From contig NZ_PTRA01000004.1 in the NCBI RefSeq assembly GCF_002943425.1, forward strand, positions 124,001-188,000: a DNA stretch of 64,000 nt, given 5' to 3'. Shown here piece after piece: positions 1-9,128 of this stretch (its first letter is position 1; each line of letters starts with the position of its first letter). A program made the translations under genes and the position numbers. A model generated the notes under the pieces. It was not told the origin of the DNA and did no database searches. It saw nothing but the letters and a program-made list of their open reading frames with translations. The stretch comes from Siphonobacter curvatus. GTDB lineage: Bacteria; Bacteroidota; Bacteroidia; Cytophagales; Spirosomataceae.

Positions 1-363
1 CTTCTGGGTGCCGTAACCCACTACTACGACTTCATTCAGTTTCGTAGATTCTTCGCTGAGGGCAACATTGTATTCACCGGCTCCCGAGAAGGGCACTTCC
101 TTGCTGGTCGTACCCAGAAATGAGAAGACCAGCGTTCCGGTCGAAGCCGGAGCTTTTAACGTATACAAACCATCGGCATTGGTCGTCGTGCCGGTCGTTG
201 TATTTTTAATCATGACCGTAACTCCCGGTAAAACCGACCCGTTTTCATCGGTGACTTTACCCCGTAAAACCGGGTTTTGGGCGAAAACGAACAGGGGCAG
301 CGTCAAAAGCAAAGGCAGTAGCCAGCCCAGACGCCTGTGCAGCGTACGTACGTGTGGCATCAT
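1..363 (-). CDS. SusC/RagA-type TonB-dependent receptor, N-terminal part (cut by left edge)
   Basis: Outer-membrane TonB-dependent receptor of the SusC class, which with a SusD lipoprotein imports oligosaccharides. Reading the minus strand from an ATG at 363 (a second ATG follows at 360) gives a signal peptide ending near FVFAQ, then a carboxypeptidase-regulatory-like beta domain (VLRGKVTDENGSVLPGVTVM) and the SusC TonB-box region LNEVVVVGYGTQK. The frame is open to base 1, so only about 120 residues are seen. It is the last visible gene of a minus-strand run with DUF4127, a FucP-type permease and an AGE epimerase upstream, which suggests uptake of the sugar those genes process. The SusD partner would lie beyond the left edge. 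Family assignment is firm; the substrate is not known. Confidence 0.9.
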   Translation of the reverse strand, partial: MMPHVRTLHRRLGWLLPLLLTLPLFVFAQNPVLRGKVTDENGSVLPGVTVMIKNTTTGTTTNADGLYTLKAPASTGTLVFSFLGTTSKEVPFSGAGEYNVALSEESTKLNEVVVVGYGTQK

Positions 364-406
364 GAAATCAAGGAATAAGAAAAGATAGAGGTGTTAATTC
401 AGGGGG

Positions 407-1987
407 TTAAGGTTTCACGGCTTTGCAGGTGAGGTCGAAATCAATCAGGGCTTCAAACGTCCGCTTCCAAGGTAAATGGAACTGGAGTGGCGATGGCGTT
501 AGGCACTGGTACTGCGGCGGAATAGAGGCTTGATAGGCGGGCCAAAGCTGGGTAAAAAACGCCTGTAATTGTTCCTGGCAACGCGTTTCCATGGCTTGAT
601 TACGCTTTTCATCGAGCAACGTGGCACTCATACCCGCCTGACCAAAAGCAGCATTGGCTTCGCGGCGTACTTTCGTGTGAAAATAATAATCGTCCAGTAA
701 GCGATGCAGGAGAAACCATTGCTGAGCCGTGTAAATGGACGACCCGATGCCGGGTTTGGACAGCAGTTTGTGGGCAGCCACGGTATAAATCGTCCCCTGT
801 GGCAGAGCGGTACCGATGGTGTTACCCGCCGTATTCCAGGAGGCATAGCCGCTGAGTTTACCCAGCAACTGACGTTTCTCCAGAGCTTTCGTAAAGGTTG
901 AATCGCCCCCCTGTACATCGCCCCGGGGATCGATGTCGGCTACGATGACGGACTTGCCCGCTTCAATCAGGGAAGCAATTTCATCGACCGAAGAATTTGC
1001 CCGGTTCGCTTCGTGCCGGGAAGCGTATACGTAGAAAAAGACATCGGCCGTATTGTCTGGCACTTCCTGAGCCCCGGCGGCCAGAATCTGTTCGCTGACG
1101 GTTTGGTACAGCGGCCGATCTTCAAAGGGCATTGTCTTTTCGCGGGTGCTTTCTGAGGAGTAAAGGGCCCTGACTTTGGGGGCAAATCCAAAGTGGCGGA
1201 TCAGGGCCCTACTTAATAGTAACATCGAAACTTCGTCGGTACCCGCCTGGAGAGCCACTTGGCTGGTTAATTTCTCTTTTTTAATCTCCTGCAGTAAGGT
1301 CTCGTGGTCACTGCGGTGTACGCCCTGCGGTTTGGCATCGTCTTGGGTTAATAATAGGTAATCGATGATGCCTTGTTTGGTTAAGGCAATGGCCCGCTGA
1401 TTGATCCGCAGGTTGCGGGTACGGGCTTCTTTGTAATCCTGAAGCTCGGCCGCCGGAATTTCTTTTTCGAGCTGCCGGGTTTCAGCCTGAAGAGCAGGGT
1501 ACGGCGAAATTTCGGCCCAGCGGGCTATTTTCTGCCGGTACGCGGCATTCTGAGGCGTAGCAGAGGGAGCCAGTCGCATCACCACGCTCTGGGCGTAAAC
1601 CGGAAGTTTGGGAGCTTTTTTCCGAATCCGGTTCAGTACTTCCAGGCGTTGCAGGGCCAGCGGAGCGGCTACCTGATGAACCCGCGAGCCGACGAGTCCG
1701 CCGTAGGCTAGCATGTCCAGACAGACGATGGCGGCATCGAACGAACGTAAATCTTGTTTTTCAACCCAGGCTGCAATGGCTTCACTCTGACCCGGCGTGG
1801 TAAACTGGCCCAGTAATTCCTGGGGAGGAGCAATCACCTCGGCATGTCCGATCAATCCCATCCGAACCGTAAATTGCAAACAGGGCGGTCGGTCGTCCAG
1901 TGGAATCAGTAAGATACGGGCGGCTCGGACCTGAGCCATCGCGTGACTACTGATGAATAAGAATAGAAGAATGAGTAATCGGTTCAT
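407..1987 (-). CDS. Secreted DUF4127 family protein
   Basis: A 526-residue protein with a signal peptide (MNRLLILLFLFISSHAMAQ), so probably periplasmic. The early sequence ILLIPLDDRPPC, the LDMLAYGGLVGSRV segment and LLTQDDAKPQG are typical of the DUF4127 family, which has no established biochemical role that I know of. The repeated Asp-rich loops and the DDRP motif are compatible with a metal-dependent enzyme, but that is inference. It starts 18 bp after the permease gene stops and ends 43 bp before the SusC gene, so it is probably co-transcribed with the epimerase, permease and receptor. That context points to a step in breakdown of an amino-sugar or similar glycan. Full length, no sign of damage. 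Confidence 0.8.
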   Translation of the reverse strand: MNRLLILLFLFISSHAMAQVRAARILLIPLDDRPPCLQFTVRMGLIGHAEVIAPPQELLGQFTTPGQSEAIAAWVEKQDLRSFDAAIVCLDMLAYGGLVGSRVHQVAAPLALQRLEVLNRIRKKAPKLPVYAQSVVMRLAPSATPQNAAYRQKIARWAEISPYPALQAETRQLEKEIPAAELQDYKEARTRNLRINQRAIALTKQGIIDYLLLTQDDAKPQGVHRSDHETLLQEIKKEKLTSQVALQAGTDEVSMLLLSRALIRHFGFAPKVRALYSSESTREKTMPFEDRPLYQTVSEQILAAGAQEVPDNTADVFFYVYASRHEANRANSSVDEIASLIEAGKSVIVADIDPRGDVQGGDSTFTKALEKRQLLGKLSGYASWNTAGNTIGTALPQGTIYTVAAHKLLSKPGIGSSIYTAQQWFLLHRLLDDYYFHTKVRREANAAFGQAGMSATLLDEKRNQAMETRCQEQLQAFFTQLWPAYQASIPPQYQCLTPSPLQFHLPWKRTFEALIDFDLTCKAVKP

Positions 1988-2005
1988 GCCTTGGTGTTGC
2001 TAAGA

Positions 2006-3235
2006 TTAAGAGGCTAAGGAGGACTTGTGCCCGTTGAGGCCAAAGAAAACCAGGTACGCGTAACAGAGGATGGGCAGCAGAAAAGCAATTGGCCAGGTGT
2101 AATGGTCGATGAGCAGACCCTGACCGTAGGAAACAATGGCTCCTCCCGCAATGGCTGTAGAGAGTAGTCCGGAAGCCTGCGTCGTGTAGGATCCCAGTCC
2201 CTGCACTGCTAGCGAGAAAATGATCGCGAACATGATGGAGTTACAAAGTCCCACGGCAATCATACTCCAGACCGCCACGTATCCCGTTGCATTGATGGAA
2301 AAGCTAATCAGTACAATCGCTAGTCCGGCACAGGTAGCCAGCGTAGCGGAGGCCTTTAGAAATTTCAACAAGTAAGCTCCCAGAAAACGACCCACCAGCA
2401 TACTACCCCAGTACAGCGAAACGTAGCCATTAGCTTCATTTTCTGTAATATGAACGGTGTCGGTAATGTAGTTCGTCAGAAAGGTGCCGACCGACACTTC
2501 CGCTCCCACGTAGCAGAAGATCCCCAGAATACCGAACCGCAGATTCCGAAAAGAAAACACACGCCGGCCCTGAGTTTGGCTTTTTTCTTCCACCTGAATC
2601 TGAATATCTGGTAAGCGTAAGCGACTTACAGTCAGGGCAATCACCGCTAAGAGGGCCGCAATGCCCAGATAGGGATACTGCACGGCATCGCTCGAAGCCT
2701 CTTGCAAGGGAGCCAGAATAAAGGCGGCTCCAAACAGCGGAGCTAGCGTCGTACCGAGCGAACCTACGCCCTGAATGAGCGTCAGTCGGGAAGACGCTGT
2801 TTCAGCGGGTCCCAATACGGTGATATACGGATTCGCCGCTACCTGTAACAACACGATGCCGATGGCAATCACAAACAGGGCTCCCAGAAACAGCGTGTAC
2901 TCGTGCAGCAGGGAAGCCGGAAGAAACAACAAGGCCCCAGCCCCCGCTACGGCAAATCCCAGTACCATCCCTTTCTTGTAGCCTACTTTTTCCACCAGAC
3001 GACCCGCCGGAATCGACATGATGCCGTAGGTAAGAAAAAAGTAGAACTGTACCAGCGACGACTGCGAATAACTGAGCTGAAAACCTTTCTTGAAAAAGGG
3101 CACCAGCGTATCATTCAGACAGGTAATAAAACCCATCATGAAGTAAAGCACAGCCAGCGACACGAGGGCGGGGCGGTAGGAGGTTTGAGCGTCCGTTTCC
3201 GGTACGCGTACCGATTGCAGGGGAATGTGAGCCAT
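2006..3235 (-). CDS. FucP-family sugar MFS transporter
   Basis: Inner-membrane sugar:proton symporter of the major facilitator superfamily, FucP (fucose/glucose/galactose) branch, about 409 residues. Roughly twelve hydrophobic segments are visible, beginning with LVSLAVLYFMMGFITCLND, whose FFMxGF.xxLND pattern is diagnostic of this branch; QVAANPYITVLGP in the middle matches the FucP signature around helix 5. The ATG at 3235 (MAHIPLQ) is preferred over an upstream in-frame start at 3349, because the latter would overlap the epimerase by over 100 bp and add a basic extension unlike the family. Only 4 bp separate it from the epimerase stop, so the two are one operon. It likely carries the monosaccharide that the epimerase acts on. 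Confidence 0.87.
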   Translation of the reverse strand: MAHIPLQSVRVPETDAQTSYRPALVSLAVLYFMMGFITCLNDTLVPFFKKGFQLSYSQSSLVQFYFFLTYGIMSIPAGRLVEKVGYKKGMVLGFAVAGAGALLFLPASLLHEYTLFLGALFVIAIGIVLLQVAANPYITVLGPAETASSRLTLIQGVGSLGTTLAPLFGAAFILAPLQEASSDAVQYPYLGIAALLAVIALTVSRLRLPDIQIQVEEKSQTQGRRVFSFRNLRFGILGIFCYVGAEVSVGTFLTNYITDTVHITENEANGYVSLYWGSMLVGRFLGAYLLKFLKASATLATCAGLAIVLISFSINATGYVAVWSMIAVGLCNSIMFAIIFSLAVQGLGSYTTQASGLLSTAIAGGAIVSYGQGLLIDHYTWPIAFLLPILCYAYLVFFGLNGHKSSLAS

Positions 3236-3239
3236 TGGT

Positions 3240-4436
3240 TTAGTCTTGTAAAAGCGGCGTAGCGGACTTTTTCTGAGCAATCGCTTCCAGCGTTTTCCAG
3301 CATTGGTACAAGCCCCGCGGAATGTGGAAGCAGCCTTTCCATTTGCCACCTTTCAGGGGCAAAAGTACGTCTCCCTGCCGATTCAAATACCCGAACCATT
3401 CGCCGTGCGTGGGATCGGGGAAATGCGACCAAGTGTAGGCGTGTACTTTTTCAAACCATTCCCAGCAGCGTTCATCGCCCGTGTGCAGGTAGCCTTTCAG
3501 TAAACTGATGAGCGTTTCGATGTGTACCCACCAGAGTTTCTGGTCCCACTCAAGCTGCAAAGGCGGCTGACCTTTTACGTCCAGGAAGTAGAAAATGCCT
3601 CCGTACTGCTGATCCCATCCGTATTCCAGTAACGAAAGCGTCAGGTCGGTAGCCTTGCGAATCAGGGCCTGATCGCCCCGCCGCTCGGCCAGATCCATAA
3701 TGAACCACATCGACTCCAGACCGTGACCAGGATTGATCAGACGACCTTCAAAGCTATCCGAAAACTCACCTTCGAGTGTAATGTTTTCCAAAATCAGACC
3801 CAACTCGGGGCGATAGAATTCTTCCATCACGGCGTGAATACCCGCGTCGATGGTCTCTTCCAGTACCGATGGTTCAATCAGATGCTCCAGTTGCAGCACC
3901 AGATTGGTAAGAATCATGGGTAAGGCAAAGTTTTTCAAAGGCCGGGTGCCTGGAAATGCCTTATTGTAGAGTCCCTTCGGATCAGACTGTCGCCGCAAAA
4001 TGTTGGCGAACGTTTCCTGAGCGATGGTAGCGTATTCGGCGTTACCCGTAGCCAGGTGCAATTGCCCGAAAGCCATGGCGGCGAAACAATCCGAGAAGAT
4101 ATTGTAGGGTTGAATAAGGGGATCACCCTGCTGAGTTAGTGAAAAATACCAATTTCCGTCTTCATCACGCCCATGCTTTTTCAAGAACTCGGCTCCCTGA
4201 ATGGCAAAGTCCAACCATTCCTGTTTTTGCTCTACTTGATTGTAGAGCATGGCGAAACACCACACCTGGCGGCCCTGAAGCCAAACAAATTTGTCGGTAT
4301 CAAAAACGGTTCCTTCCGTATCAAGACAGGTGAAATACCCCCCGTACGTTTCATCACCCGACTTTCCGAGCCAGAACGGAATAACACTCGTTAGTAATTC
4401 ATCTTGGTACAGTTGCTGGTATTGCGATGGCTTCAT
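3240..4436 (-). CDS. AGE-family sugar 2-epimerase (N-acylglucosamine 2-epimerase type)
   Basis: Cytoplasmic (alpha/alpha)6-barrel epimerase of 398 residues, the usual AGE length. Family members interconvert GlcNAc/ManNAc, or epimerise mannose or cellobiose at C2. Visible active-site pieces are RLINPGHGLESMW (His238, Glu241), WWVHIETLISL (His305, Glu307) and CFHIPRGLYQCW (His371); the two outer histidines correspond to the catalytic pair of the family. It is the first gene of the minus-strand operon, with a FucP-type permease 4 bp downstream. With a permease, a SusC receptor and DUF4127 nearby, ManNAc/sialic-acid or mannose metabolism is plausible, but no lyase or kinase is present to decide. 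The start ATG follows an AT-rich leader containing repeated ATTAAGTATG boxes. Confidence 0.85.
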   Translation of the reverse strand: MKPSQYQQLYQDELLTSVIPFWLGKSGDETYGGYFTCLDTEGTVFDTDKFVWLQGRQVWCFAMLYNQVEQKQEWLDFAIQGAEFLKKHGRDEDGNWYFSLTQQGDPLIQPYNIFSDCFAAMAFGQLHLATGNAEYATIAQETFANILRRQSDPKGLYNKAFPGTRPLKNFALPMILTNLVLQLEHLIEPSVLEETIDAGIHAVMEEFYRPELGLILENITLEGEFSDSFEGRLINPGHGLESMWFIMDLAERRGDQALIRKATDLTLSLLEYGWDQQYGGIFYFLDVKGQPPLQLEWDQKLWWVHIETLISLLKGYLHTGDERCWEWFEKVHAYTWSHFPDPTHGEWFGYLNRQGDVLLPLKGGKWKGCFHIPRGLYQCWKTLEAIAQKKSATPLLQD

Positions 4437-4450
4437 GTATTAGCTTGCTT

Positions 4451-4519
4451 AAGTAAAAGCTTAATCTTAGCTTGATTAAGTATGTTTAATAAACTTAATA
4501 AATAAAATTATTAAGTATG
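4451..4519. promoter_or_regulatory. Candidate operator: repeated ATTAAGTATG / GCTTAA boxes
   Basis: ATTAAGTATG occurs exactly twice, at 4475-4484 and 4510-4519, 35 bp apart, with CTTAAGTAAAAGCTTAAT upstream at 4449-4466 and an inverted ACTTAAT-like box near 4493. The boxes lie 15-85 bp upstream of the epimerase start codon. Such a cluster fits binding by a GntR- or LacI-type repressor. The region is very AT-rich, so chance similarity is possible. Confidence 0.35.
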
Positions 4520-4643
4520 GTGTAAAAGAACAATGAATAAATTAACTAAGCAAGGAAAAATAAAATATTATTTTAAATCAGGTGGCATGATGGAATGGTA
4601 GGGGAATGGAGAAATTACCATACTTCGTTTTATAAAAAGGGAT

Positions 4644-4723
4644 TGAAGCAGAATTTTATACGGGGCCAGAGAGCACAGAAAACCCGCATTTCCTGGCAGA
4701 AATGAGAAGTGAAGCAGAATTTT
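4644..4723. repeat. Direct repeat of a 14-mer (TGAAGCAGAATTTT)
   Basis: TGAAGCAGAATTTT is found at 4644-4657 and again at 4710-4723, 66 bp apart, each followed within a few bases by a CGGGG run. It is in the divergent promoter region upstream of the hybrid sensor. Its function is unknown; a regulator site or a remnant duplication are both possible. Confidence 0.4.
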
Positions 4724-5018
4724 CGGGGTGTAGTAGTTGATTCAACACGTCTTGCAACCTCCGGTGGGAGGATTGACGCATCTCCTACAGAGTGATTCCA
4801 TTTCTGACCACACTTTTACGCTGTTATACACAAACGCAGTCGTCCGTGAGATCCAGAAATTTTAAAACGTTGCTGATCCTTTTTCTTAGTTATGCCGGGG
4901 TGCTTGGTCTGCTAATTTATTTGTTAAAAGTATTTTTATAAACTTTTCGCTAAAAATTAAGAGTATAGTAAGAAATAAGGTGCCTTATTAGGGGTACTAA
5001 AAGCTTACTGACACTCGC

Positions 5019-8000
5019 ATGAAAAGTCTTCTGCCTCTGCTGGCGTTTATAATCGGATTTACCGTTAGTACGGCTCAGCCCCGGCTTTCCATCAGTCCCG
5101 AGAAAGCCTTGCAGGAGGACCTCATGTTTAAACGCTACGGAAGTACCGACGGCTTGCCTGATAATCGGGTACGGTCGTTTTTTCAGGATCGAAAGGGGTT
5201 TCTCTGGATCGGTACCATGAATGGACTGGCTCAGTACGATGGCTATCGTTTCCGGAAATTCTACAAAAACAAGGATGCGATCGCCGGAAACTGGATTTAT
5301 GACATCTGCGAGGATAGCCAGGGGCGGCTCTGGATCGGCACTCGCGAAGGACTGAGCCGCTTCGATCCGCGTACAGAAACCTTCCAGAATTTCCGAAATA
5401 ATCCCAAAGATTCGACGTCGCTTTTTTGCAATCAGATTAACGCTTTGCTGGTCGACTCGCGGGATCAGGTGTGGGTAGGGACCCCACAGGGACTGACCGT
5501 ATGGAGCCCGAAAACGCAGCAGTTCCGAACGCTTCGAACCGAGCCGCTGAATCGTCCCATTCGAAAAATGATCCGCTCGCAGGGCGATTACCTCTGGATT
5601 GCCACCGCCGAAGGGCCGGTTCGCTACCACGCCTCCAACGGAACGTACACCTTCTATCCCCTGAGTGTAAAACCCAACGCATATGGTGATCATTACTGGT
5701 CGTTGCTGGAAGATCAGCGGCATTTGTATCTGGCCACGGGTGGCGATGGCCTCTGGCGACTGCCCTACCAGCCCGAACGCAACAGCTACGGGAAAGCGGA
5801 GCCTCTGCATAACTTTTCAGGACAGACGCTGGCTCAGACGCAGATTTTTGACCTCTGTAAATCACCCGATGGAGCTTTCTGGCTGGGTACGGATCGGGGA
5901 CTAGCCCGACTCGAAGCCCTCGATTCACCACAAGTACGACTTCGCTGGTACCGAACCAACCCCAGCAATCCGCAGAGTTTGAGCAATAATCTGGTGTATC
6001 GCCTCTTTCTGGACCGTACGCAACGACTCTGGTGCGGTACGGAGCAACAGATCAGTACGCTCGATTTAAGTGGGCTGCCTTTTCAGTCGTATACCTTTCC
6101 CTCCGGTGCAGCCGAAGATCAGGTGCGTAGCATTGCGGCGGGGCCGGGGGCAACGGTTTGGCTGGGGATGGGCAAATCCGGATTGTACCGTTACAACCTA
6201 TCGAATGGTGCAACGGAGCGGTTCCGGCTGGAAAGTCAATCCTCGTTCTGGAACGAGCACCGAGCTTTATTACGAGCCTCCAGCGGTGACCTTTGGATCG
6301 GTACGCTTGGTGGGGCGGTGCGAATGACGGCGAGGCAGCAAGTACACGCCGAACTGGAAGGGTCCGCCGTTTTTTCTTTCCTCGAAGATTCACAAAAGAA
6401 CATCTGGTTAGGCACCAACCACGGCTTATACCGGCGAACGCCCGATGGGAAAAAGAGCCGTATTCGTCTGGGTACTAGCGATACGGAATTCATTCGCTCC
6501 TTACTGGAAGATCAGGCAGGTTTGCTTTGGATTGGTTTCGATAATAGCGGGCTGGGGCGGTACAATCCCAAAACCGGCGTTTTTGAGTGGATCAAAGACG
6601 CCAGCCATTCGTTGGGAAGTGCCATTTATGCACTCGTTGAATTCCCTAAACAGGTGATCTGGGCGGGCTCTGAATCGGGTTTACACCAAATCACAGCCGA
6701 TCCGAAAGGAGCGTATCAGGTCAAAACCTATTCCGAAAAGCAGGGCCTGCTACACCCCTCGGTAAATGGAATTGTGCCCGATACCCAGGGCTTTCTTTGG
6801 ATCAGTACCATCAAAGGGCTCATGCGATTTCAGCCCGCTTCGGGGCGTTTTCAGACGTACTTGCCCAACCAGCGGTTTAGCTATAATGTCATGAGTCGGT
6901 TGAACGAGAGCCAGTTGCTGTACGGACTGACGAATGGCTTTCTTCGGTTTGATCCAAGCCAGCTTCAGCACCGGATTTCATTACCTACCGTTGTCTTCAC
7001 GGATTTCAAACTTTTCAATGAAAGTGTGGGAATCGGTCAGGTCAGTCAGGGCGATACTGTACTGCGGCAGTCCCTAAGCGAAACGCAGACCCTTACGCTG
7101 CATTATAAAAACAACGTATTCAGCGTCGATTTTGCGGCCCTGGATGTGGCGAATCCCGAGGGAACGACCTATGTCTACCAAATGGAAGGCTTTGATCAGG
7201 CCTGGATTCCGGTCGATGCCCAGCATCGGTCGGCCACGTATACCAACCTGAGTGCCGGAACCTATACCTTTCGCGTAAAAGCCGCCAATAGTTTCGGTGA
7301 ATGGAGTGCCAAACCGGCGGCCCTTGCGTTCCAGATCTTACCGCCCCCTTGGAAAACCTGGTGGGCCATTACGGGATATATTGTGCTTTTTCACGTGTTA
7401 CTCCTCACCTTCATCCGTTATCTGCTACTACAGGCCCGGCAGCGGGATGCCCTGGCGTTGGAACAGATCGAAAAAGAGCAACTTAAAAATCTGCATCAGC
7501 TCAAACTCCGCTTTTTCACGGACATTTCGCACGAATTCCGGACACCACTTACCCTCATGGCGGGACCGATTGAAGAGCTAATGAATAGCTCGGAAGTACG
7601 GGGTAAGGTCCGCGAGAAAGTACAGTTGCTGCAACGCAATAGCCGTAAATTACTGCAACTCATTGAAGAACTGATGACGTTCCAAAAGCTCGAACAGGGC
7701 AAAATACAACTTCACAAACGGACGTTGAATCTGGTGGACTGGGTAGAGGAAATGTACCAGAACTTTGTACCGCTGGCCGAACGTCGACAGATTACCTTTG
7801 AACTGACGGCTCCAACTTCCGAAATCCGATCGGATATAGACCCCGTTCAGCTGGAAAAAGTACTGAATAACCTCTTATCCAATGCCTTTAAGTTTACGCC
7901 GGCGGGTGGGCAGGTACGACTGGAACTGTTCCTGTCCGAACCGGATGGGGTGTGCCTGCGGGTGCAGGATACCGGTAGTGGACTGACCCCCGAACAGCAA

Positions 8001-9032
8001 AGCCACCTTTTCGAACGCTTTTACCAGTCGGATCCCAACCGGGAAGGGTCGGGTGTGGGTTTATCGCTGGTGAAAAGTCTGATTGAACTACACGGGGGCC
8101 GGATTACCGTGACTAGCGAACCGGACGTGCAGACGGAATTCACGGTATGGCTGCCCCTGCAAAACGCTCTGTTGGAAATGCAACCGCTTCACCTCCGTAC
8201 GGAGCCGCTGGTACAGAGCGAAGTCGGAGCCATTCGCTGGTTAGGAATGCCCGAAGACGAGAAACCCGAATTATTATTGGTGGATGATAACGACGAAGTA
8301 CTCGAATTTTTAAGCCTGCTTTTTCAGGATCACTATCGCATTACCCGGGCCCTGAATGGTCAGGAAGCACTGGCTTGCGTACAGCAACGCGAACCGCAGG
8401 CGATCATCAGTGATGTCATGATGCCCGTGATGGATGGGCTGGAGCTATGCCGGAATCTGAAAAGTAACCTGGATACCTGCCACGTACCCCTGATTTTGCT
8501 CACGGCACGGGCCCGCGTGGAGAGCGAAATGGAAGGTATTGGCGTTGGGGCGGATGATTACGTCGCCAAACCCTTTCACCCCGATTTGTTACGCCTCCGG
8601 GTACAGACGCTCATCGAAAATCGGCAGCAGCTTATTCGAAAATATCAGTCGGCTGACGAGATCATTCCGAAAGATCTAACTCGCAATCCGCTCGACGAGG
8701 CCTTCCTGCAAAAAGTCATTCAGTCCATCGAACAGAATCTGAGTAACGAAGAATTTAGCGTGGAAGAACTCGGCGAATGCGTGTGCATGAGTCGCAGTAA
8801 CCTGTTCCGAAAACTGAAAGCCCTGACCGGGCAGACCCCGTTGGAATTCATTTATTTCATCCGGCTAAAACACGCAATGCAGCTCCTGCTGGAACGTAAA
8901 TACAGCATTGCTGAAATTACCTACGAGGTGGGTTTCAAAAATCCTTCCTCGTTCAGTAAGTCCTTTCGCAAACAGTTCGGGAAAGCTCCCACCGAGTACC
9001 TACAGGAGCAAATCGCCCGACAGAAAAACTAA
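5019..9032 (+). CDS. Hybrid two-component system sensor/regulator (HTCS) of a polysaccharide utilisation locus
   Basis: One 1337-residue protein holds a whole signalling pathway. After a signal peptide (ending near STAQP), residues about 30-690 form repeated beta-propeller blades with LWIGT / GLAQYDG-type motifs (Reg_prop). A Y_Y_Y domain follows at about 700-775, then one membrane segment near 783-803. Inside the cell are a HisKA domain with ISHEFRTPLTL (His838), a HATPase domain with N-box LNNLLSNAFKFTP and GSGVGLSLVK, a receiver domain (LLLVDDNDEVLEF; phospho-acceptor Asp1132 in ISDVMMPVMDG), and a C-terminal AraC-type helix-turn-helix (about 1236-1335). The periplasmic propeller binds an oligosaccharide, and the AraC end activates the adjacent susC/susD genes. 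All key residues are present. A hairpin terminator follows directly. Confidence 0.96.
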   Translation: MKSLLPLLAFIIGFTVSTAQPRLSISPEKALQEDLMFKRYGSTDGLPDNRVRSFFQDRKGFLWIGTMNGLAQYDGYRFRKFYKNKDAIAGNWIYDICEDSQGRLWIGTREGLSRFDPRTETFQNFRNNPKDSTSLFCNQINALLVDSRDQVWVGTPQGLTVWSPKTQQFRTLRTEPLNRPIRKMIRSQGDYLWIATAEGPVRYHASNGTYTFYPLSVKPNAYGDHYWSLLEDQRHLYLATGGDGLWRLPYQPERNSYGKAEPLHNFSGQTLAQTQIFDLCKSPDGAFWLGTDRGLARLEALDSPQVRLRWYRTNPSNPQSLSNNLVYRLFLDRTQRLWCGTEQQISTLDLSGLPFQSYTFPSGAAEDQVRSIAAGPGATVWLGMGKSGLYRYNLSNGATERFRLESQSSFWNEHRALLRASSGDLWIGTLGGAVRMTARQQVHAELEGSAVFSFLEDSQKNIWLGTNHGLYRRTPDGKKSRIRLGTSDTEFIRSLLEDQAGLLWIGFDNSGLGRYNPKTGVFEWIKDASHSLGSAIYALVEFPKQVIWAGSESGLHQITADPKGAYQVKTYSEKQGLLHPSVNGIVPDTQGFLWISTIKGLMRFQPASGRFQTYLPNQRFSYNVMSRLNESQLLYGLTNGFLRFDPSQLQHRISLPTVVFTDFKLFNESVGIGQVSQGDTVLRQSLSETQTLTLHYKNNVFSVDFAALDVANPEGTTYVYQMEGFDQAWIPVDAQHRSATYTNLSAGTYTFRVKAANSFGEWSAKPAALAFQILPPPWKTWWAITGYIVLFHVLLLTFIRYLLLQARQRDALALEQIEKEQLKNLHQLKLRFFTDISHEFRTPLTLMAGPIEELMNSSEVRGKVREKVQLLQRNSRKLLQLIEELMTFQKLEQGKIQLHKRTLNLVDWVEEMYQNFVPLAERRQITFELTAPTSEIRSDIDPVQLEKVLNNLLSNAFKFTPAGGQVRLELFLSEPDGVCLRVQDTGSGLTPEQQSHLFERFYQSDPNREGSGVGLSLVKSLIELHGGRITVTSEPDVQTEFTVWLPLQNALLEMQPLHLRTEPLVQSEVGAIRWLGMPEDEKPELLLVDDNDEVLEFLSLLFQDHYRITRALNGQEALACVQQREPQAIISDVMMPVMDGLELCRNLKSNLDTCHVPLILLTARARVESEMEGIGVGADDYVAKPFHPDLLRLRVQTLIENRQQLIRKYQSADEIIPKDLTRNPLDEAFLQKVIQSIEQNLSNEEFSVEELGECVCMSRSNLFRKLKALTGQTPLEFIYFIRLKHAMQLLLERKYSIAEITYEVGFKNPSSFSKSFRKQFGKAPTEYLQEQIARQKN

Positions 9033-9040
9033 ATGACCAT

Positions 9041-9067
9041 CGTCCACCCGCCCCGGTGGACGTTTTT
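9041..9067 (+). terminator. Rho-independent terminator after HTCS gene
   Basis: Arms CGTCCACC (9041-9048) and GGTGGACG (9055-9062) pair around a 6-nt loop and are followed by TTTTTG. It lies 8 bp after the HTCS stop, separating the regulator transcript from susC. Confidence 0.85.
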
Positions 9068-9128
9068 GTTTCCAAACCCTCTTCCAGATCGAAGGAATTC
9101 ACAAAAAAGGCTTTCATTGGAGCAATAC

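Larger units (their letters stand above)
4437..5018. other. Divergent intergenic region between epimerase operon and hybrid sensor gene
   Basis: This 582-bp AT-rich region must hold the promoters for the minus-strand epimerase operon and the plus-strand hybrid sensor. I see no convincing ORF. The part next to the epimerase has repeated TTAAG boxes, and the middle has a duplicated 14-mer (both listed separately). A small CCTCC/GGAGG hairpin lies near 4760. No clear Bacteroidota promoter pair could be fixed by eye. Confidence 0.5.

Noticed and set aside
4950-5810. 286-codon open frame on the minus strand overlapping the HTCS start
   Set aside because: Antisense to the propeller domain of a complete HTCS protein; the peptide has no recognisable domain.
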